64,000 bases of DNA from Quercus robur (GCF_932294415.1 NC_065535.1:82419862-82483861); one strand, 5' to 3'. Counted from the first letter of the stretch, positions 28,605-41,049 are shown. Made by a program: numbers and translations. Notes: generated by a model from the sequence alone, not told the origin.

Positions 28605-31600
28605 ATGCTGAGACCGCTTTTCACGAAGCCTACTTTGAAGCTTACCACATTTTCCCTCATCCAATTCAATCAACAGGTACATCATTCCAGCTTTACCAAT
28701 ATCACCTCATTCATAAATCCTGTTTACAGTTTGGTCAATCTTAATTTTTTTTTCTTCTATTTCCTCTCTTATGCAGAGAGAGCTGCACAGTAGGAACAAG
28801 AAGGCGATGGAGTTCATAGCCAAAGGATGGAGTGCTCTCAAGGAAGTTGATAGAGTCATCGATTACTGTGAGCTCAATGATCGTCGTCTCATTCCTCTCC
28901 TTAGGGTAATGATTACATGAATTATATCTAGATATGTGTTTATTTTGCTTTCCTATCTATATATGTTCTGTAATTGGGAATATAATGGAGAGGAAATAGA
29001 AAGTTTGATAAACTACGCGCAATGTAGTCACCATAAAATGGAAGGAGAGGATAATATGTTTGATATTGTTCAAATAAATTAGCATTGAGAGTTATTAGAA
29101 TACTAGACTTACCCAAATTTATTTGTTTGTTGGTAAGTTGCACATGACGATTTGGATTTTGAACCCACAGTTTCATCCTCCACCTTATTCTTATAAAGGA
29201 GCTACCATTATGATAGATTTCATTGGCAACATGCCAAAGTTATTTTAATATTCTTCATTTCTTTGAAAGCCAAGCAACATTGACATGTGTAAGGGCTTCT
29301 AAATTCGGTCCATATGCTGCTTAATGAACTTATTGGCTTTGATATTGGTTAATTGAGTTATGTATTATTATTATTTTTATTGGTATACAGAATTGCCGGT
29401 TTATCCTTTTCCTTCATCTTTAGTTCTGATTTTCAGTAGACCTTTTTTTTTTTTAATTGTTGTCTTTAATTTATAGGGATAATTTCAATTCTATCTGACA
29501 ATTCTGTGTTTATTTAAAATTTTTTTTCCTATTTCAATATCAGGCAGCTAAGGAAAACTTTGAGTTGGCTCTAGAGACCGACAACTCAAATACCCATGCC
29601 AGATTTTGGTTGTCCAAATTGCATTTGAAATATCATGTCCCAGGGGCATGTAAAGCTGTGTAAGTCAACAGTTAATGTTTTCTAAGTGAATTTTTTTTTT
29701 TGGTTATGCCCTGAGGTGGTGTTATTTCAAAATATCATTATTGCAGTAACATGTCAAAGGTGACTAGTTCAGCATAAAATGAAACAAAAAATTATGATGC
29801 TTTGTTGTTTTCCTAATTAGATAAGGGCTAGTTTCATTTCAGTGAACTACATGGCTGTTGTTAGCTCCTCAAACAAACATGTCAAAGGGCTTAGAAACTG
29901 GAATTTTTTTTGGGCAGACCAAATTGTTTAATTAAACCTCTATTAGCAGCCTTTATATTGTGTACAATATTTTGAAATCAAGTGGGGATAAAAGATCAGT
30001 TCAAAAGTTTTATTTTTTATTATACTTAACAAAAAAAAGTTTTATTTTCGATTACCTTTCTTGATTTTCTTTGTGGATATCTAATGTTGCATCAATTTTT
30101 ATTTAAATAGTTTGAATGGGTGCAGAGCACTGTCATTATTCTTTTTTTTACTGGTTTTAATTATTTAAATGCGCATAAAATTGATACTGTCTTACTTTTT
30201 ATGATAATAGAGGGGCTGCTTTGTTAGTTGAAGCTGCAGATATGGGTGATGCAGATGCACAATATGAATTGGGCTGTCGACTGAGAGTTGAGGTTAGGCT
30301 GCCTGCACTTTGCACTGCAGAAACTATATGTTAAGCAAAGTCATGGGTTTTTTTCTCTTTGGTTTAAATTACACGCACACATACACGCTCAATAGGTCTT
30401 GAATCCATGATCATACTTTCCACCTTATTCTTACATGGAGAGGAGATGCTATTTGGGCTAGATCCTTTTGAACTTTTATAGTGAACTGACATAGTCAACC
30501 TTATCAATTGGCTTTGAGTTTTCTTAAGTTTTGAAAAGCTTTAATTACTGCTTTGTATTGTTCTTTGGCTTGTCTTTTGGATAGAATGATTATGTCCAAT
30601 CAGATCAACAAGCTTTCTATTATTTGGAAAAGGCTGTTGACCAGGTATGTTTTCAGAAGGCAGAAGCATTTTAATGACTCTTTTGGATTGTCTCCAAAAC
30701 CTTAATGGACATTGTTATGTTATAGATGCATCCTGGTGCTCTTTACCTTCTTGGTGCTGTATATTTAACTGGGGACTGTGTGAAGAAAGACGTTGCCTCA
30801 GCATTATGGTGTTTCCATAGGGCATCAGAGAAGGTAACGGAAGCCAATCTCATAGATTGATCAATTTCAGTTAATCATCATGGATAACATTTATGTGGGT
30901 GAACACTATCTTTTTTACTATAAATCTAATGAGGGTAGGCAAGGAAGTAGTGGAAATGTTAAAGAGAAGATAACCTGCTCTTTATCTAAAGAGTGTCCTT
31001 GTATTTACAAGATGTAAAGCTGGAATAAGATTCAAATCTAGAAATTGGTTCACAAATTAGTCTTTCATATTTGCTTGGTCAAAACTGTTATAATGATCAA
31101 TTCCTACAAACCTGATCTTTCATTCAGGCAGGAACGGATTGTTGCTTTTTTTTTGGGTGGGGGGGTTGCAAAAATTGTACTCAATGCACAAACCTACCAC
31201 AGATCGCTTTGGATGGAAGACACTTGCCATTGCACCAAGGTCTGACCTCTAAATAAAAGGCATGAAAAAAAATTTTGATCATTCAAAAAAGAAAAATATA
31301 TAGTAAAATTCAAAACTAAATTAATATATAAAAATTAAAACCAATTCTTAGGCTAAAACCTACCACATATCGCATTGGATGGAAGACACTTGCCTTTGCA
31401 CCAAGGTCTAACCTCTAAATAAAAGGCATGAAAAAAATTTTGGTCATTCAAAAATAAGAAATATATAAAATTCAAAACTAAATTAATATATGAAAATTAA
31501 AATTAAAAAAAGGTAAACAAAAAAAAGATATGAAGTGATTATTTTTAATACATTTCTACTCAATTATTTGTGATATATCAAAATATAATTCAATGTTCTT

Positions 31601-33375
31601 TTAAATTGCAACAATCATTTATGATTGATTCTAGACTGCATGTTACTACAATTTCTCTTTCAATGTACAAAATCAAATAATCCATTAGAAAAATCGTCTT
31701 TTTATTTTGTTGCGAAACTTGGCTTTGACAATATTAATGAAAGAAAATGTTTGTTTCATAATTGCAATAAAAATTGGAAAAAGTAAATAGAAATAAAACT
31801 ATTTTATAACGGAAATAGTATTAACCAAGAAAGTTGAAAATCATATTTATAATCATTATATGTCCAATATTCTTCTTACTGAAAAAACTAATTAATGTAG
31901 TAAAAAATTAAGACAAACAAACACAGACAAAAAATAAGAAGCACTCAAACAATCCTTTGGGTCAGCATCACTTAAAATCCAAAGTCTCAAACTTTTAACG
32001 TTGGGTCCCAAACATGAGACTTTAACTTTGGGTCCCAAACATTAAACATATAATAGACATCTTGATATATCATCTATTGAGGGGGGGAGGGGGGGATTAA
32101 AAGACGAAATCTTTGCCTTTTTCTTTAGAACATCTGGTTTTTCAAGAGTTGTACTGTTTATTGAGATATAGGTATGGGGGTAAGTTCATAGATTTTTTTT
32201 AACTGAATTGCTTTTTATTGGAAAATTATATATATTTTCTAGCAAAGATTGTGGTTACCAGGTGCTTTGCTGTATAATGCACTGCACATTTTGCCCAGAA
32301 ATTTAATTGAGGGGAGTTATGGAAAGAATACAGATATAATACTCAGGGTGGTGTCTTAATCCAGAATGATTGTCAGAAAATCCTCCCTGATTGAGCCAGT
32401 TGTATTGCCTTGTGCCTGAAGGAGAAATGTGTGCATGTGGATGTGTATCTCCTTCCATGTTCTTATCAGCAAAAAATGGAAAATCTATAAATTCAAACCA
32501 TGAAATTGTAATTGTTTTTTAGACTAGCAAACCTATATGTTGAACTAGTCTTAGTTTTGTACTTCACAACATATGTGCAGGGACATACCGGTGCAGCTAT
32601 TGCATATGGATCCCTTCTTCTAAGAGGTTAGTTCATCCCACCCATGCTTCTCATGTTGTGTTAATTGTGTTCTTTTGATAAGACTTCTGAAGATTGGCTT
32701 CAAATGGATTCCTTTTGTTTTACAGTTGTCTTTTCAGATTGATGTTATTGTCAATAGTTTATTTTGTACTTCCAGATAGTAGAGTGAAGATAAACACATG
32801 ACCACATTTGTAATTGACATTTATTGGATTGTAGTTGACACCTTATATATGTGGACCTCTTGATTGTCTAACATGCGTGCATGCACATAGACCGGGGGGA
32901 GAGGGATGGGGGAGTTATTGGAAGACTAAGCAGTAATCACCATAAGGTTCCTCCTTGAAGGATATTCAGATTAGAAATGATAAATTTTAGTTGATTAGAA
33001 AAGAATTAAGAGTATTTTCTGTTAAATACCTTCACACACACACACACACCCACCCTCTCTCTCTCTCTCTCTCTGTGAACTCTTTCAGCTGAGCCCAGTG
33101 GTGGCTCACACCCATTGGTAATTTTGCCTTTCTGAATTTTATGCTTAATGGCAAACTGGTGTATCTTAGGTGTACAAGTCCCAGATTCTCTTACGAAATT
33201 CAGTGCTAAGAGGGGCTCCTCTGCCAAAACAAGGAAGAACAAAGAAAGCCCCATGATGAATCCAGTAGAGATGGCCAGACAACAGTTCCAAATTGCAGCA
33301 AAAGCTGGATGTGATCTTGGCCTTAGATGGTTGGATAGACTTGAGGAGGAAGAGAAACGTCTACTCACTAAATAA
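28605..33375 (+). CDS. Sel1-repeat / TPR-like helical protein, possibly organellar
   Basis: Eight exons: 28605-28676, 28777-28905, 29544-29659, 30211-30292, 30585-30644, 30726-30833, 32581-32626, 33170-33375. All introns are GT-AG and the phases close to give 272 residues. Sel1-type helical repeats fill about residues 107-205: [66 protein letters not shown], and near the C-terminus [16 protein letters not shown]. These show the A..LG and A..W/Y.. spacing of the family. Sel1 repeats are protein-binding scaffolds; no enzymatic residues are visible. The N-terminus ([20 protein letters not shown]) is basic and Ser/Thr-rich with no acid, which fits a mitochondrial or plastid transit peptide, but that is inference. 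The specific function is not recognised. Confidence 0.85.
31140..31510 (-). repeat. SINE-like sequence and partial tandem copy within intron 6 of the Sel1-like gene
   Basis: Two direct copies start near 31192 and 31369 and share CTACCACA, GGATGGAAGACACTTGCC, TTGCACCAAGGTCT and the following AT-rich block. On the minus strand the core reads CCTTGGTGCAATGGCAAGTG, a box A-like SINE head, and copy 1 ends in an A-rich tail near 31150. Both lie in the 1.75-kb intron 6 (30834-32580). Confidence 0.5.
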
Positions 33376-33743
33376 CATATGTCTAGACATAATTAGTTCT
33401 GTGGCACAACTAAACTGACATGAGTACCAACGAAAGGTATGGGCTCAAGATCAACCAATGAAGAAAGTCAGTGTTCCGCTGAAACTCCACCATACTTCTT
33501 GTCTGTAATGGTTATTTGTCAGCAAGATATTTCTATAATGTAACATGTTGTATGATCTTGAAATATCTTCAAATATGATTTGGAATTGCTCCATGTGCCA
33601 AAAAATTCGTCTTTGTGAAATTTGGATTTACTGTGCCAACTGCCAAGTGATTGGGGGTATGGATTGTTGGGTAAGGGTACTTGAGTTAGCTGAAGAAAAG
33701 AAAGGATCCCCGCCACTTGAGGGAAAGGATCTCCAAAAGAATT

Positions 33744-34979
33744 TTTTTTTTTTTTTTTGGTAAACCAGGAATAATATAAAGAACCCCTAACTGGGGAGAG
33801 AAATTTGAGGACGAATCCTCTCATAATACATGCCAATACTATCATAATACAAAAGCATTGAAATGTCCATAGGTGGACTATCAAAAATCACAGTCTTGTT
33901 GGCTGATAGGCCCTTTCCTAGCTAGCGCATCGGCGCACTTGTTGGCTTCACAAAAGCAATGAAGCAGCTTGACTTGAGGAATGCGACTGAAAACAGTCTT
34001 GCAATCCACAATAAGGGAGGAGAGGTTAAGATTAGTTCTATTACCATTAGTAATCCATTCAAACACAACCTCTGCATCTATCTCAATCTCAACAGCAGGG
34101 ATGTTTAGAGATAAACACAATGATAGGCTGTCCCTAAGGGCCCATAGCTCAGCCTCCACGCTAGAAGAGACCCCAATATTACGGGTGAAGCCCTTTATCC
34201 AACCTCCATTAGCATCACGGATCAAACCACCTCCACCAACTCTACGCGGGTTGCCCAAGGACGAGCCATCCGTTTTTAACTTCACCCATTCATTGCTCGG
34301 CCTCATCCAACGGACCCTCCTAACTTCCCTGGTCACCCCCTTGCCTGGTTTACCAACACAAAATATATATTCAATAGCAGCATGAGTAATGGAAGACCAT
34401 AAATTCTGGTTAGGCCTAACTCCCTTGAAAGCAATATTGTTCTTATGAATCCAAAATTCCACACCACAAATGAAAACAGAACATTCCAAGGAATCATATC
34501 TATTCTATGAGTTTTCGAGTTCAAGTTTTGCTTTAGCCACGCATCAAGGTCAAGCCTGAAGAAATCTGGCATATTCGAGGCTATCATAAATTTGTCCCAA
34601 ACCGATTTGGCAAAGTTACAGTCGCGCGAGACATGAATAATAGATTCCCTTCCATTGTTGCAGGCTCGGCAGTGAGCATCTTAAGTGATACCCCTCCTAA
34701 AGCACTTCCTTAACTAGAATGCTTCGATGGCAGCACTTCCATAAGAAACACTTGATTTTCGGCATGGAATCAACCTTCCAAACCCAATCTCCCTCGAACC
34801 TGACAGGTGAATCATTATCACCTTTGGTGATGGTGTAGGCAGTCTTTTGATCAAGATCCCTAGAGGGTGAATAACCCCACACCACTTTATCTTCACACCA
34901 ATGACTAGACGGAAAAGGAATAGCTCTAAGCATCATGATGATCTTATCTGGAAACACAAAAGGAACACCTGGTGAAGTC
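33744..34979 (-). mobile_element. 5'-truncated L1-type LINE (3' part of ORF2 with RNase H)
   Basis: On the minus strand it encodes a zf-RVT region (VVWGYSPSRDLDQKTAYTI, WVWKVDSMPKIKCFLWKC) and then, across frame changes, a full RNase H domain (WVKLKTDGSSLGNP, SSVEAELWALRDSL, VEIEIDAEVVFEW, NKCADALAR) whose D-E-D-D residues are present. It ends in an A tail, the T run at 33742-33758. The string CCAAAAGAATT occurs just outside both ends (33733-33743 and 34980-34990), a good candidate 11-bp target duplication. The element therefore inserted just downstream of the Sel1-like gene and is dead by truncation. Confidence 0.82.
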
Positions 34980-34990
34980 CCAAAAGAATT

Positions 34991-35329
34991 CTTCAATTCT
35001 TCCCTTCTTTAGCCAAATGTGCGACATATCACAGATGACATTCAAATAAATGCTACATGGCTTACATCTAAATAAAAATTGGAAGGCATCGGAGGATTCA
35101 GGGGATCTTATCCCATAAAGATACATGTATTCCTTTTGTCATTTTCAGTGAACAAAGCATCTAATGGTGTGCCAATCTACCTTTTCATGGGGTTGCTTTA
35201 TAGTATTGTTTGTGCCTTAATTGAAGTGTCACAGGCACAACGTTGCATACTTGGCGCCCACAGAGTTCATGCTTGTTTAATAGTTACTGTGAGGGCAAGG
35301 AGAGTGGCTCTTGGGAAGTAGAGGATCAA

Positions 35330-35369
<40 letters not shown>

Positions 35370-36630
35370 ACTTCCAAGAAATATATATTCTCCCAGAGCA
35401 TTAACAGTTTGTAAATTAGGAAAATCAGGTTAGACTTTGAGTAGTATCACTCTCAACTTATTTACTTATCTGAATGTTATAATTGGATTTGGCACTCATT
35501 TTAAACTGAGGGAGTGAAAATGAAATCTACAGGCTATAGTTTTCACTGATTATATAGTTATAAAAAGAAAAAGAAAAAATAGTGGTAATGGTTTGTCATT
35601 TTGTTGAATTAGAATGAATAATCAATTTGTAACATTCGTGAGTGATACATGAAAATGCAACGAAGTTGTCTATAACCCTCTACATCAACCCCATGCTAAA
35701 GAAAAGTTGTCAATTTTTTGGATTATCAGGCCATCTTAAGTTCATTACCATCGTGACATCCAAGGGCATCTATGCTTATAGAGTAAATAATGGGTAACAA
35801 CAATGACTCGCTTTGAGCTCCACTTGAATAACAGTTTTGGTTATGTAAAATTCCGTTGCAAGTCCTCTAATAGAGTGTGACAAAAAACCATAATTGGAGT
35901 GACCACAAGTGTTAATATAAAAGCTCATTGAAATATACCCGACTTCAGAGCTTGTACGTGAGACAAAAAGCTTCTGTTTTCGCTGATACGATATCCCAGC
36001 TACTGGTATCAATGGGACTGATCCGAATCAATGAACAAGACCTGCACCTGCACCTGCCCCTGCACCTGCATCATGTAGTGATGATGTACAGAAATTTGGA
36101 GTGAAATTAAAGCTGCCCAAAAGTTAAACATGGGTGGAACCCACCCTTTGTGGCTAGGGGCATGCAATGTTGTACCTCTCAATCTCAAATGAGCAGAGTG
36201 TAGTGTAGTGCAGTGTGTACGTACCTATGGAGGAGAGAGAGGTGGTATTGGTACGAGTACCATTATAATATGTGCTACCTCTTTCATCCATATCATATGA
36301 GGACAAAAACGCGTGAGATGAGATCCAAAGAATAAGAATTTGGACGAGAGTTTACATCAGAATTACCTCTGAATCTGATGGTAATAGTATTGCTGACCTT
36401 CCCAGTACTCCCACTATAATTTGGCTATAATAAGGCTGTCAAACCCTCTGGTGTCGGTGGCTCGTGGGTCATTTTTCTGTCATAATTTGTGGGTTATTTG
36501 ATAATGTTGTTTTAGTAACATTATTTTTATTTTTTAGAAATATATATATAAATGAAAAAGTATATGAAAATACGTATAATTTTATTTAAAATTGAAAATT
36601 GTTGCTCAAAATTTCATACCAAAAGACCTT
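34991..36630. other. Intergenic DNA
   Basis: The first part continues the DNA that would have followed the Sel1-like gene before the LINE inserted. A mixed TA/TG microsatellite lies at 35331-35370 and a CCTGCA hexamer minisatellite at 36040-36070. No gene-like similarity is seen. Confidence 0.5.
36040..36070 (+). repeat. CCTGCA hexamer minisatellite
   Basis: About five tandem copies of CCTGCA (one varied to CCCCTG) stand in otherwise unique DNA. It could be a length-polymorphic marker. No coding frame uses it. Confidence 0.8.
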
Positions 36631-36639
36631 GTGTTTTTC

Positions 36640-36797
36640 GGAAAATTATTGTGCACTCTCGGAGTACCATAAATGCGTAATCCCTTCTCTCACATGAATG
36701 GTGGGTCCCACTAATTAAATTCATGATGGAACCCACAATTCTTGTGGGATGAGAGAGTATGCATTTATGGTACTCCGAGAATACCTAATAATTTTCC
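36640..36797. mobile_element. Mutator-like MITE
   Basis: The left end begins GGAAAATTATT and the right end finishes AATAATTTTCC; after a 7-base mismatch the inverted repeat continues through CTCGGAGTACCATAAATGC. The flanks carry a perfect 9-bp duplication GTGTTTTTC (36631-36639 and 36798-36806). A 9-bp duplication with long inverted ends is the Mutator-type signature. At 158 bases it has no coding room. Confidence 0.88.
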
Positions 36798-36806
36798 GTG
36801 TTTTTC

Positions 36807-37560
36807 GAGGCTGCTTCCGCTTCCTAATCCCTCTGTCCTAAATAGTTTTCTCACGTGACAATACATACCCAAGGGTATTGATGATCAACATTGATATACA
36901 CTAGAAGACATCCCTTTAAGCAATACTTTCATTTCTTAAAAGGATGTGCTAGCATCAATTAGGAAACTGCAGAGCAGTGCTTAATATTAACGTGACCATG
37001 CTAATTAATTTTCAGTTTTCTCTTTTCACTACAGAAAGATTGTCTCTTGTTCGTCTATACGATTTTTTATTATGAATGTTTAATGCTGTTTTTCATTGGA
37101 TAAATGGAAATTTTGTAACTCGATCCCTTCTTTGTCCCCGAAGAGTCCTTAGGAATTCTTCTTAAAAGTCTCACTTAATTATAATGGATGGTTTATTTAT
37201 ATACAGTTTATAATGTTGGTGTGCAGAGAGCATAATTGGGGGGGGGGGGGGGGGGGGTGGTTATTGAGGTGTGGACTGAGCCAAGAAAACTCAAGAAGAG
37301 AAAGCTTGGTGTGCTATATGTAGAGCAGCAGCCAAAGGTTTTAATAATATAATCATCGAAGGAGACCCGTGGAACGTGGTTGAACCTCTAAAAGAAATCC
37401 TGATTTCTCCCTTTAGGGGAGTATTATAGTTGTTATTGAGGATATTCTTAATGTGGCCAAATCTGCAATGTGTTTGCTCATTGGATAGCTTTTTTTGTCT
37501 TGAATTGGGCTAGTTGAGTAGTACAGCCCCGGAAAGAGATGGCCCTTAGCTTAGATTCTC
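36807..37560. other. Intergenic DNA with a G homopolymer
   Basis: An uninterrupted G run of about 18-19 lies at 37239-37257, rare in an AT-rich genome and a likely sequencing or assembly weak point. Nothing gene-like is seen. Confidence 0.55.
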
Positions 37561-37563
37561 TTA

Positions 37564-37692
37564 TTGTCCGTTTGGATTGAGAGAAAGGGAGGAAGAGTAG
37601 AGTAGAATTGACCCAAAACTAACATATTTTTAGCCAATTCTACTCTATTCTGCTCCACTCCCTCTCCTTTCTCCCTCAATCCAAACAAGCCC
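37564..37692. mobile_element. PIF/Harbinger-like MITE, smallest TTTGG-family copy
   Basis: The ends are TTGTCCGTTTGG and CCAAACAAGCCC, flanked by TTA on both sides (37561-37563 and 37693-37695). The inverted arms extend inward (GATTGAGAGAAAGGGAGGA against TCTCCCTCAATC), so the 129-base element is nearly all inverted repeat. The AGTAGAGTAGAA motif links it to the long element at 62087-63461. Confidence 0.88.
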
Positions 37693-38003
37693 TTAATATT
37701 CTATTTTCTTGCTCAATCAATAAAGTATTTATTCAGCAAAAGCAAATCTACTTTTTTTTATAAGAGAAAAATCAAAACTTTCATTATTGTGAAAATGAGA
37801 CTACATCCAAAGACAATTGTTGATTAAAAATTGAAGGAGAATCCTCAATCCAATAGCTAAGCGAATCTAAGATTTTTGCTTGCTGAGCTAACATATGTTT
37901 TGCCTTAACTCAGCCAATATACATATGTGTGTGTTGCTCTATTCCCTTCTATATTTTTGTGGCTTACGGCCCAGGTTTTGAACATTTATTAATAAAAATC
38001 TAC

Positions 38004-38451
38004 GGACAAAATGGGCTTCTGCCCTTTTTAGGAAAATTAATTAGCCTTTTGCCCTTTTTCCAAAACTAAATAGGGAAATGCCCCTATTTTGAAACTCGAC
38101 TTTCTCAAAATCAAGTTAAAAAAAAAAATTTCTGGAGCCCTATAGTGACATTTTCAAGGACCTATAGTGACGTTTTTAAGGACCTATAGTGGCGTTTTGT
38201 AACTTGATATCCATGAAATCGAGTTATAGGCAATAAAATTGCCTATAACTCGATTTCATGGATATCAAGTTACAAAACGCCACTATAGGTCCTTAAAAAC
38301 GTCACTATAGGTCCTTAAAAACGTCACTATAGGGTTTAACTCGATTTTGAAAAAGTCGAGTTTCAAAAGAGGGACATTTCCCTATTTAGTTTGGGAAGAA
38401 GGGCAAAAAGCTAATTAATTTCCCTGAAAAGGGCAGAAGCCCATTTTATCC
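38004..38451. mobile_element. Foldback (palindromic) Mutator-like MITE
   Basis: The 448 bases are almost one long palindrome: the left arm (GGACAAAATGGGCTTCTGCC, on to AACTTGATATCCATGAAATC) is mirrored on the other strand to the right end (GGCAGAAGCCCATTTTATCC), with the centre near 38226. The flanks carry a perfect 10-bp duplication AAAAATCTAC (37994-38003 and 38452-38461). Within each arm TATAGTGACGTTTTTAAGGACC-type units are iterated two or three times. There is no open frame. RNA from it would fold into a hairpin of about 215 bp. Confidence 0.9.
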
Positions 38452-39002
38452 AAAAATCTACTATTTTTAGTAGTGTAAAAATATTACTTCCACAGTAAGC
38501 CTATGTGTTAGTGGAACCATATTTGATCACTATTTAGTCTCAAATACCATCTTCTTTCCTTTCAAAAGAAAAAAAACTATAATTTTCTTTTCTTGGTAGA
38601 TGAAAATTAATCAGGGAGTAATCAATGTGGCTTCCATACTTGGACGTCACCATAGTAGCACTTTAATTGCTCCTAGCCTAAATCCCTGTTGTGTATTCAA
38701 TACGAGGGTACAAACTACTGAGTTGCTTGCTGAGCTAACATATGTGTTGCCTTACTTCAGCCTTTTTTTTTTTTTTGCCTCATTTCTTTCTATATTAGCG
38801 TGACTTGCAACCCAGGTTTTGAACATATATTAATAAAAATCTACTATTTTTAGTAGTGCAAAAAAAGAAAAGAAAAATCATAATAAGCCTATTTGTTTGT
38901 GGGACTGTATTTGATCACTATTTAGTCTTAACTATCATCTTCTTCTTCTTTTTTGGTAGAAGGAAAATAATTAGGGGATGATCAATGTGGCTTCCATACT
39001 TA

Positions 39003-39738
39003 GGGTGAGTTTGGTTCAGCTTTTTGAAAAAGTGCATAATGAAAAAGTGGAGTTTTGTAAAAGTGTATAATGAAAAAGTGGAGTTTCAAAAAGCTGAGTG
39101 TTTGGTAAAAACTGTTAAAAAGTGCATAATGAAAAAGCTGAGTGTTTGGCTAGCACTTATAAAAGTGGCTTTTTGAGGGATAAATGACCAAAAAGGACAA
39201 TGTATATATAAGGGAATTTATTTCATACTTTTTTTTTTTTTTATGTGAGTTTGTTTCATACTTAAATCAATTACTTCATCATACTTAAATCAATTTTTCT
39301 TTTTCTAAAAAAATTATTTTTTTCTTACCAATATTAGCTAATAATAATCTACCACTTAAGATTTATTGTGAAAGTATTGTAAAAATATTGTGATAAAAAT
39401 TGATACTAATATTAATTTGAACGTACTATTAAAATTATTTTTTTCTCTTTCTAAAAAAATTATTTTTTTCCGACAAGTGTTAGCTAATAATAACCTACTA
39501 CTTAATATTTATTGTGAAAATATTGTGATAATATTTCCTTCTTTTTCATTTTTTTTCTCCTCCACTCACTTACCGCATTTTCTTCTTTTTTTTTTTTTTT
39601 TTTTTTCCCTCTTTTTTTCCAGTCCACACACGTACCCACTGGCCACTCTTTTCCTTTATTTCCTTCTTTCCTTTCTTTTTCCATTTCACTTCTCCAAGTT
39701 TCCAGAACGTCCCAGAGAGCTCTCCTTCTTCCTCTTTT

Positions 39739-39769
<31 letters not shown>

Positions 39770-39798
39770 CTTAGCTCTTCGTCTGCATGATTCTTCCT

Positions 39799-39838
<40 letters not shown>

Positions 39839-39971
39839 CTTAGCTCTTCGTCTGCATGATTCTTCCTTCCTCTCTTTTTTTTTTTTTTTTTTTTTTCTTA
39901 GCTCTTCGTCTGCATGATTCTTCCTTCCTCTCTTTTTTTTTTCTTAGCTCTTCGTCTGCATGATTCTTCCT

Positions 39972-40023
<52 letters not shown>

Positions 40024-40673
40024 CTTAGCTCTTCGTCTGCATGATTCTCATCAAACGAAGATAGATGGGAAATCCAAAAGGGAGGAATGGGTCAGATCGG
40101 TGCTTGATCTCTGCCTTCACCGCTGCCTGTCTTCCTCTCCACCGTTGCTTGATCTCTTCCTCACTGCCAACGACATGCGGCGGAAATGGGTCAGCTCGGT
40201 TTTTTTTTTTTTTTTTTGGTTATGATTTCATTATTGGGTTTCTTTGTAAAATTGTGTAAAATTGGTTTGATTTTGTTGATTTTGTGTTTGGATTATCAAA
40301 TGTTGAAATGGGTTGTGGTGGTAGATCGGTGATTGTTGGGTGGTGCTTTGTTTGTATTTGGTTGATACTTTCTTGACCGGTGTTGGTCTGTAACAGAGGA
40401 GCGGAGAAGAGAAAAGGGCAAAGTTTATTGGTGATGGGTATTTTAGTATTTTCACTATTGCAACGGTAATAATACAAAACGCGCTCTGCGCGTTTTCATT
40501 TATGGACCCCTGAGGGTCCATAAGCCATTCCGCGTTTTCCTTCAGTTTTTTCTGAAAGTTCAAAACGCAACTTTTGTATAAAAGTTGCGTTTTGAGCTTA
40601 CCAAACGCAAAACTGGTCTGAGCTTTTTTGAAAAAGCGCCTTTTGGACTTCAAAAGCTGAACCAAACGGGCAC
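39003..40673. mobile_element. Long PIF/Harbinger-like non-autonomous element
   Basis: The ends are GGGTGAGTTTGG and CCAAACGGGCAC, flanked by TTA on both sides (39000-39002 and 40674-40676). Subterminal inverted sequence matches as well (TTTGGTTCAGCTTTTTGAAAAAG-like against the right end read backwards). At 1,671 bases it is far longer than its relatives. The interior holds a T-rich minisatellite (39729-40030) and a less AT-rich stretch (40065-40200) that I cannot assign to a gene. No transposase is found. Confidence 0.82.
39729..40033 (+). repeat. T-rich minisatellite inside the Harbinger-like element
   Basis: A unit of CTTAGCTCTTCGTCTGCATG then ATTCTTCCT, separated by T runs of 9-60 bases, is repeated five times. 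The long phenylalanine-rich open frame across it is an artefact of the T runs. Length in the assembly may be unreliable. Confidence 0.85.
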
Positions 40674-41049
40674 TTAGAAGTCACCATAGTAGCATCCTAA
40701 TTGTTCCCGGCCTAGACTCTTGCTATGCATGCAATACAAGGGTACAAGGAGCACTACTGAGCTGCTTGCTGAGCTAACATATGTGTTGCCTTAATTCAAT
40801 AAAAAAAAAAAGTGTTGCCTTATTTCTTTCTCTATTAGCCTGACTTACGCTTAGGTTTTAAACATTTATTAATAAAAAGATAATATTTTTAGTAGTGCAA
40901 AAAAAAAAAAAAAAGTTTCATGGTAAGCCTAATTTTTTGTGGAACTATATTTGGTCACTATTTAGTCTCAACTATCATCTTCTTTCCTATAAAAAAAATA
41001 ATAAAACCTATCATCTTCTTTTTTTTGGTAGAAGAAAAATAGTTAGGGG

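Noticed and set aside
30834-32580. A separate gene in the large Sel1 intron
   Set aside because: Only short frames and SINE-like repeats are found; the flanking exons join in phase.
37564-37692. A microRNA precursor from the inverted repeat
   Set aside because: The hairpin is explained by transposon ends with a TTA duplication; no evidence for a conserved mature miRNA.
39390-39917. Phenylalanine-rich 175-codon open frame
   Set aside because: It is created by T runs in a minisatellite within a transposon; no domain, signal or codon pattern of a gene.
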